From Thermoleophilia bacterium (lineage in GTDB: Bacteria; Actinomycetota; Thermoleophilia; Miltoncostaeales; Miltoncostaeaceae), in contig JAEMRL010000088.1 of NCBI GenBank assembly GCA_016463385.1, forward strand, positions 1 through 8,391: DNA of 8,391 bases, given 5' to 3'. Numbering within the stretch: position 1 is the stretch's first letter; each line of letters opens with the position of its first letter. A model generated the notes under the pieces. That model had not been told where the DNA came from. It made no database searches and worked only from the letters and a program-made list of their open reading frames with translations. A program made the position numbers and the translations under genes. Of this stretch, positions 5,859 through 8,391 are shown piece by piece.

Positions 5859-6967
5859 GGGTCGTCGATCTGACCCAGTGGTACTCACCGGTCTCGGGCG
5901 GGATCCGCACCTACCTGACCGCGAAGGCCGAGTGGGCCGCGCGGCACGGCCTGCAGCACGCCGCCGTCGTCACCGGCGCCCGCGCGGGCGTGGAGATCGT
6001 CGGGGGGAGCCGCTTCGAACGCGTCCGGGGGCTCTCGCCCGCCCGGGCGTGGGGATACCGGGTGGCCCCCCGGGCCGCACCCGTGCTCGAGACCCTGGAG
6101 CGGCTCGATCCGGCGATCATCGTGCTGCACGACGCGCTCGCGTTCCCCCGGTCCGTCGCCCGATGGGCCGCGCGGCGGGGAGTCGGCGTCGCGATGCTGT
6201 GCCACTCCGACCTCGCCCTCGGCGCCGCCGGCCTGCCGGGCGCGCTGCGGCGTCCGGCGGCCGCCGCGCTCGCCCGCGTACAGCGGCGCTCGCTGACCGC
6301 ACCGGCGGCGATCCTCGTGGCCTCCGAGGCGGCCCGCGCGCGGATCCACGCGCCGGAGGGGGTGAGGGTGCTGACCTCGCCCCTCGGTGTCGACCTCGGG
6401 CTCTTCAGCGCCGCGCGCCCGGACCCCGCGCTGCGCCAGCGGCTGGCCGCGCCGGGAACGCCGCTCCTGCTCTATGCGGGCAGGCTGTCGAGCGAGAAGC
6501 GGATCGACCTGCTGCCCCCCGCGCTCGCGGCCCTCGAGGACGGCATCCTCGCCCTCGCCGGCACGGGCGCGGCACTCCCCTCGCTGATGCGGTCCGCGCG
6601 ACGCCTCGGGGTCGAGCGCCGCATCGTGCCCCTCGGGCACCTGACCGACCGGCGCGCTCTCGCGACCGTGATGGCGACCGCCGACTGCTTCGTGCATCCG
6701 AACCCGACCGAGCCCTTCGGGCTGTGCCCGCTCGAGGCCCTCGCCGCCGGCTGCCGCGTCGTCGCCCCCGACTCGGCGGGGACGGCCGAGCTCCTCCGCG
6801 GCCGGGGGGCCGTCCTCGTGGCCCCGGACGACGCGCGCGCGCTCGCCGCGGGCGTGCGCCGGGCGCTGGAGGACCCCCGCCCGCATCCGGACCTCGCCGA
6901 CCTCTCATGGGAGAGCACCTTCGCGCGGGAGTGGGACGTCTACGCGACCCTGGCGGCCGCGGCGTGA
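5855..6967 (+). CDS. GT4-family glycosyltransferase
   Basis: GT-B fold sugar transferase of 370 residues, a usual length for GT4, with no signal peptide or membrane helix. The N-terminal acceptor half opens with VVDLTQWYSPVSGGIRTYL at 3-21, the glycine-rich loop of this family. The donor half has LLYAGRLSSEKR (R210, K215), an LAGTG loop at 234-238, a helix-sheet run ending LGHLTD, and EX7E as E286-E294 in EPFGLCPLE, followed by AGTAELL near the sugar-nucleotide site. The true start is the GTG at 5855, whose last two bases begin the preceding gene's TGA. This fits the N-terminal beta strand exactly, and GAGGA lies 10 bases upstream. It is too divergent from its neighbour to be a recent duplicate. 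Together they could add successive sugars to one lipid or polymer (inference). Donor and acceptor are unknown. Confidence 0.93.
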   Translation: MRVVDLTQWYSPVSGGIRTYLTAKAEWAARHGLQHAAVVTGARAGVEIVGGSRFERVRGLSPARAWGYRVAPRAAPVLETLERLDPAIIVLHDALAFPRSVARWAARRGVGVAMLCHSDLALGAAGLPGALRRPAAAALARVQRRSLTAPAAILVASEAARARIHAPEGVRVLTSPLGVDLGLFSAARPDPALRQRLAAPGTPLLLYAGRLSSEKRIDLLPPALAALEDGILALAGTGAALPSLMRSARRLGVERRIVPLGHLTDRRALATVMATADCFVHPNPTEPFGLCPLEALAAGCRVVAPDSAGTAELLRGRGAVLVAPDDARALAAGVRRALEDPRPHPDLADLSWESTFAREWDVYATLAAAA

Positions 6968-7686
6968 AGGGCCTGGTGATCGCGCTCCACGACGTGGCCC
7001 CGTCGACGCTCGGCGAGACCGCCCGGTGGCGCGCGCTCGTGGCGGACATCACCGAGGGGCCGGTGAGCCTGCTCGTGGTGCCGCGGTACGGAGGCCGGGA
7101 ATCGTGGCGCGCCGGGCCCGGGGCCGAGTGGCTGCGTGCGCGGCGGCGTGCCGGCGACGAGGCCGTGATGCACGGCTACTCCCACCTCTCGCGTGACGGG
7201 CGCGACGGATGCGAGCTGCGCGGGCGTGACGCGCGGTCGATCGAGGTGATGATCGAGGATGGCGCGCGCGAGCTGCGCGCCGCCGGCCTGGAGGCCGACG
7301 GGTTCATCTCCCCCTCGTACGTCCACCCGCCCGCGACCGGCGCGTCGTGCCGCTCGGCCGGCCTGCGCTGGTGGGCCACCCGGACCGCGCTGCGCTGCGA
7401 GGACCGCTCCTGCGCGCTCCCGAGCGTCGGGCTCGGAGCGTCCACGGCCGTGCGGCGCCTGCTCTCACCAGCGGCTGCGACGCTCGCCGCCCGCGTCCTG
7501 GCCGCCGTTCCCGTCGTCCGGCTCGACCTGCACCCCGCCGACCTCCGCCACAGCCGCCTCGAGCGCTCCGGATGCGACCTCCTCGAGCTGTTGCTCGACC
7601 AGGACCGGCGGCCCCTCACGCACGCAGCGGTTCTCGAGGCGCTGCCCCCGGACGGGCAGCCGCAACCGGCGACGGCGCGCCGGTGA
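6964..7686 (+). CDS. Small polysaccharide deacetylase-like protein (DUF2334 type)
   Basis: Predicted metal-dependent deacetylase of 240 residues. It opens MKGLVIALHDVAPSTLGET, where H9-D10 matches the HDV(S/A)P start of DUF2334 proteins, distant relatives of NodB-type carbohydrate esterases. The likely metal ligands are D10 and the pair H70/H74 in VMHGYSHL. Further conserved-looking segments are GFISPSYVHPP (113-123) and LDLHPADL (187-194), the latter with a histidine (H190) that could complete the active site. The substrate would be an N- or O-acetyl group on a sugar made by the neighbouring transferases (inference). There is no signal peptide, so deacetylation would be cytoplasmic, on a precursor. 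The GTG start overlaps the previous stop as GTGA with no Shine-Dalgarno, implying reinitiation. The C-terminal 15 residues look disordered. Confidence 0.85.
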   Translation: MKGLVIALHDVAPSTLGETARWRALVADITEGPVSLLVVPRYGGRESWRAGPGAEWLRARRRAGDEAVMHGYSHLSRDGRDGCELRGRDARSIEVMIEDGARELRAAGLEADGFISPSYVHPPATGASCRSAGLRWWATRTALRCEDRSCALPSVGLGASTAVRRLLSPAAATLAARVLAAVPVVRLDLHPADLRHSRLERSGCDLLELLLDQDRRPLTHAAVLEALPPDGQPQPATARR

Positions 7687-8391
7687 CCGCGGACCCCCGG
7701 CCGGCGCACGTCGCCCCGGGGGCCACTCCTCCCGGCCGCACGGCCCGCCGGATCGTGGGCGTCGCGGCGCCCGGGCTCGTGGTCGTCGCCCTGATCGCCC
7801 TGGCCGCATGGCGCGTCGACCTGTCGGCGGTCGCCGACCGCCTCGTGGCCTGCCAGTGGCCGTACCTGCTCGCTGCGTGCGCCGCCAACGCCCTCTCGGC
7901 GGTGGCCAAGGCCGTCACATGGCGGGGCCTCCTCGCGGGCGTCCACGGGATGCAGGGGCGCCTGCGGCGGCTCGATCTGGTGAGCCCCCTCCTGGTCGGC
8001 GCCCTCGTCAACAGCGGCCTCCCGGGTCGGGTCGGCGAGGTGGCGAAGGTCGTGCTCGCGCGGCGGAGGGTCGCGCGGCGTGGCGGCGAGGCCTCGGTCG
8101 GGCAGGTGGCCGGCTCGATCGCCGCCGAGCACCTCGTCTCGACGCTGGCGTGGGCGGGCGTCGCCGTCGCGCTGGTCGTCGTCCTCCCGACCCCTGACGG
8201 CGTGCGCCTGGTCACGGTCGCGGCGGCGGCCGGCTGCCTGGTCCTCACGTGCGCCGCCGCGCGGTTCGCCCCACCGCCGCGCCTCGCGGACCACCGGCGC
8301 GGGCGGCTCGCACGCGCCCTGGCCGACTGCTGGGCGGCCGTGCACCAGGGCCTCCGCGCCCTCCGGCGCCCACGTGCGCTGGTGAGCGTGT
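7683..8391 (+). CDS. LPG-synthase-TM / UPF0104 (AglD-like) integral membrane protein, 3' end cut
   Basis: Membrane protein; 236 codons are visible before the window ends, out of an expected 300-350. A Pro-rich N-terminus of about 20 residues precedes hydrophobic segments near 23-43, 58-78, 98-114, 148-168 and 174-194. The diagnostic part is VNSGLPGRVGEVAKVVLARR at 109-128, matching the N...LPaRaGE...R pattern of the lysylphosphatidylglycerol-synthase membrane domain family (PF03706), found in MprF and archaeal AglD. Positively charged loops after this motif and around 196-215 suggest cytoplasmic sides. Family members act in lipid modification, translocation or dolichol-linked sugar transfer, so handling the glycolipid made by the upstream enzymes is plausible. 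The GTG at 7683 overlaps the deacetylase stop as GTGA. Base composition matches its neighbours. An exact activity cannot be given. Confidence 0.85.
   Translation, partial: MTADPRPAHVAPGATPPGRTARRIVGVAAPGLVVVALIALAAWRVDLSAVADRLVACQWPYLLAACAANALSAVAKAVTWRGLLAGVHGMQGRLRRLDLVSPLLVGALVNSGLPGRVGEVAKVVLARRRVARRGGEASVGQVAGSIAAEHLVSTLAWAGVAVALVVVLPTPDGVRLVTVAAAAGCLVLTCAAARFAPPPRLADHRRGRLARALADCWAAVHQGLRALRRPRALVSV

Noticed and set aside
4353..5888. Minus-strand reading frame of 511 codons opposite the glycosyltransferase
   Set aside because: Antisense shadow: composition is Arg/Gly/Ala-rich without motifs, while the plus strand encodes EX7E and the donor-binding residues.
5878..6963. An N-terminal extension of the deacetylase by several hundred residues
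   Set aside because: It overlaps the second glycosyltransferase in another frame and is low-complexity. The family's first motif (HDVAP) lies nine residues after GTG-6964.
7176..8345. Minus-strand reading frame opposite the deacetylase and membrane protein
   Set aside because: The plus strand has the LPGRVGEV family motif, clear hydrophobic segments and the GTGA coupling. The opposite frame is charged low-complexity sequence.

Overview
This is an 8.4-kb stretch of very GC-rich DNA. Coding regions have almost only G or C at third codon positions, GTG starts dominate, and genes are packed tightly with short overlaps. Together with a NarL-type two-component pair, a stand-alone anti-anti-sigma (STAS) protein and an envelope glycosyltransferase operon, this suggests a high-GC Actinomycetota chromosome, possibly a deep-branching class such as Thermoleophilia. 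That placement is an inference; no rRNA or marker gene is present. I see no tRNA, rRNA, CRISPR array, insertion sequence or phage gene.

Layout. (1) On the minus strand, 1711 down past position 1: a membrane-bound NarL-family histidine kinase and a response regulator that overlap by 4 bp; the regulator is cut by the window edge. (2) 1712-1964: a divergent intergenic region, locally less GC-rich, holding two dyads whose centres are exactly 20 bp apart. (3) On the plus strand, 1965-3162: a STAS-domain protein and an alpha/beta hydrolase 10 bp apart, followed by a perfect 13-bp GC stem that looks like a terminator. (4) 3211-3422: a leader region with several inverted repeats and a good ribosome binding site. 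(5) On the plus strand, 3423 to the right edge: a four-gene operon in which every junction is the same 4-bp GTGA overlap. It encodes a PHP-domain/GT4 glycosyltransferase fusion, a second GT4 glycosyltransferase, a small DUF2334-like polysaccharide deacetylase, and a multi-membrane-spanning protein of the LPG-synthase-TM (UPF0104/AglD-like) family that runs off the window.

How the genes may work together. The operon reads like a surface glycolipid or polysaccharide pathway: two sugar transferases, one fused to a predicted metal-dependent phosphoesterase, a deacetylase that would modify a sugar, and an integral membrane protein of a family linked to lipid modification or translocation. The most unusual part is the 811-residue PHP-GT4 fusion, with an intact set of PHP metal ligands and about 170 residues of mostly undescribed helical sequence between the two enzymes. 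The upstream genes are regulatory: the kinase/regulator pair and the STAS protein probably share the control region with the paired dyads. Whether this regulation reaches the glycosyltransferase operon cannot be told from the sequence.
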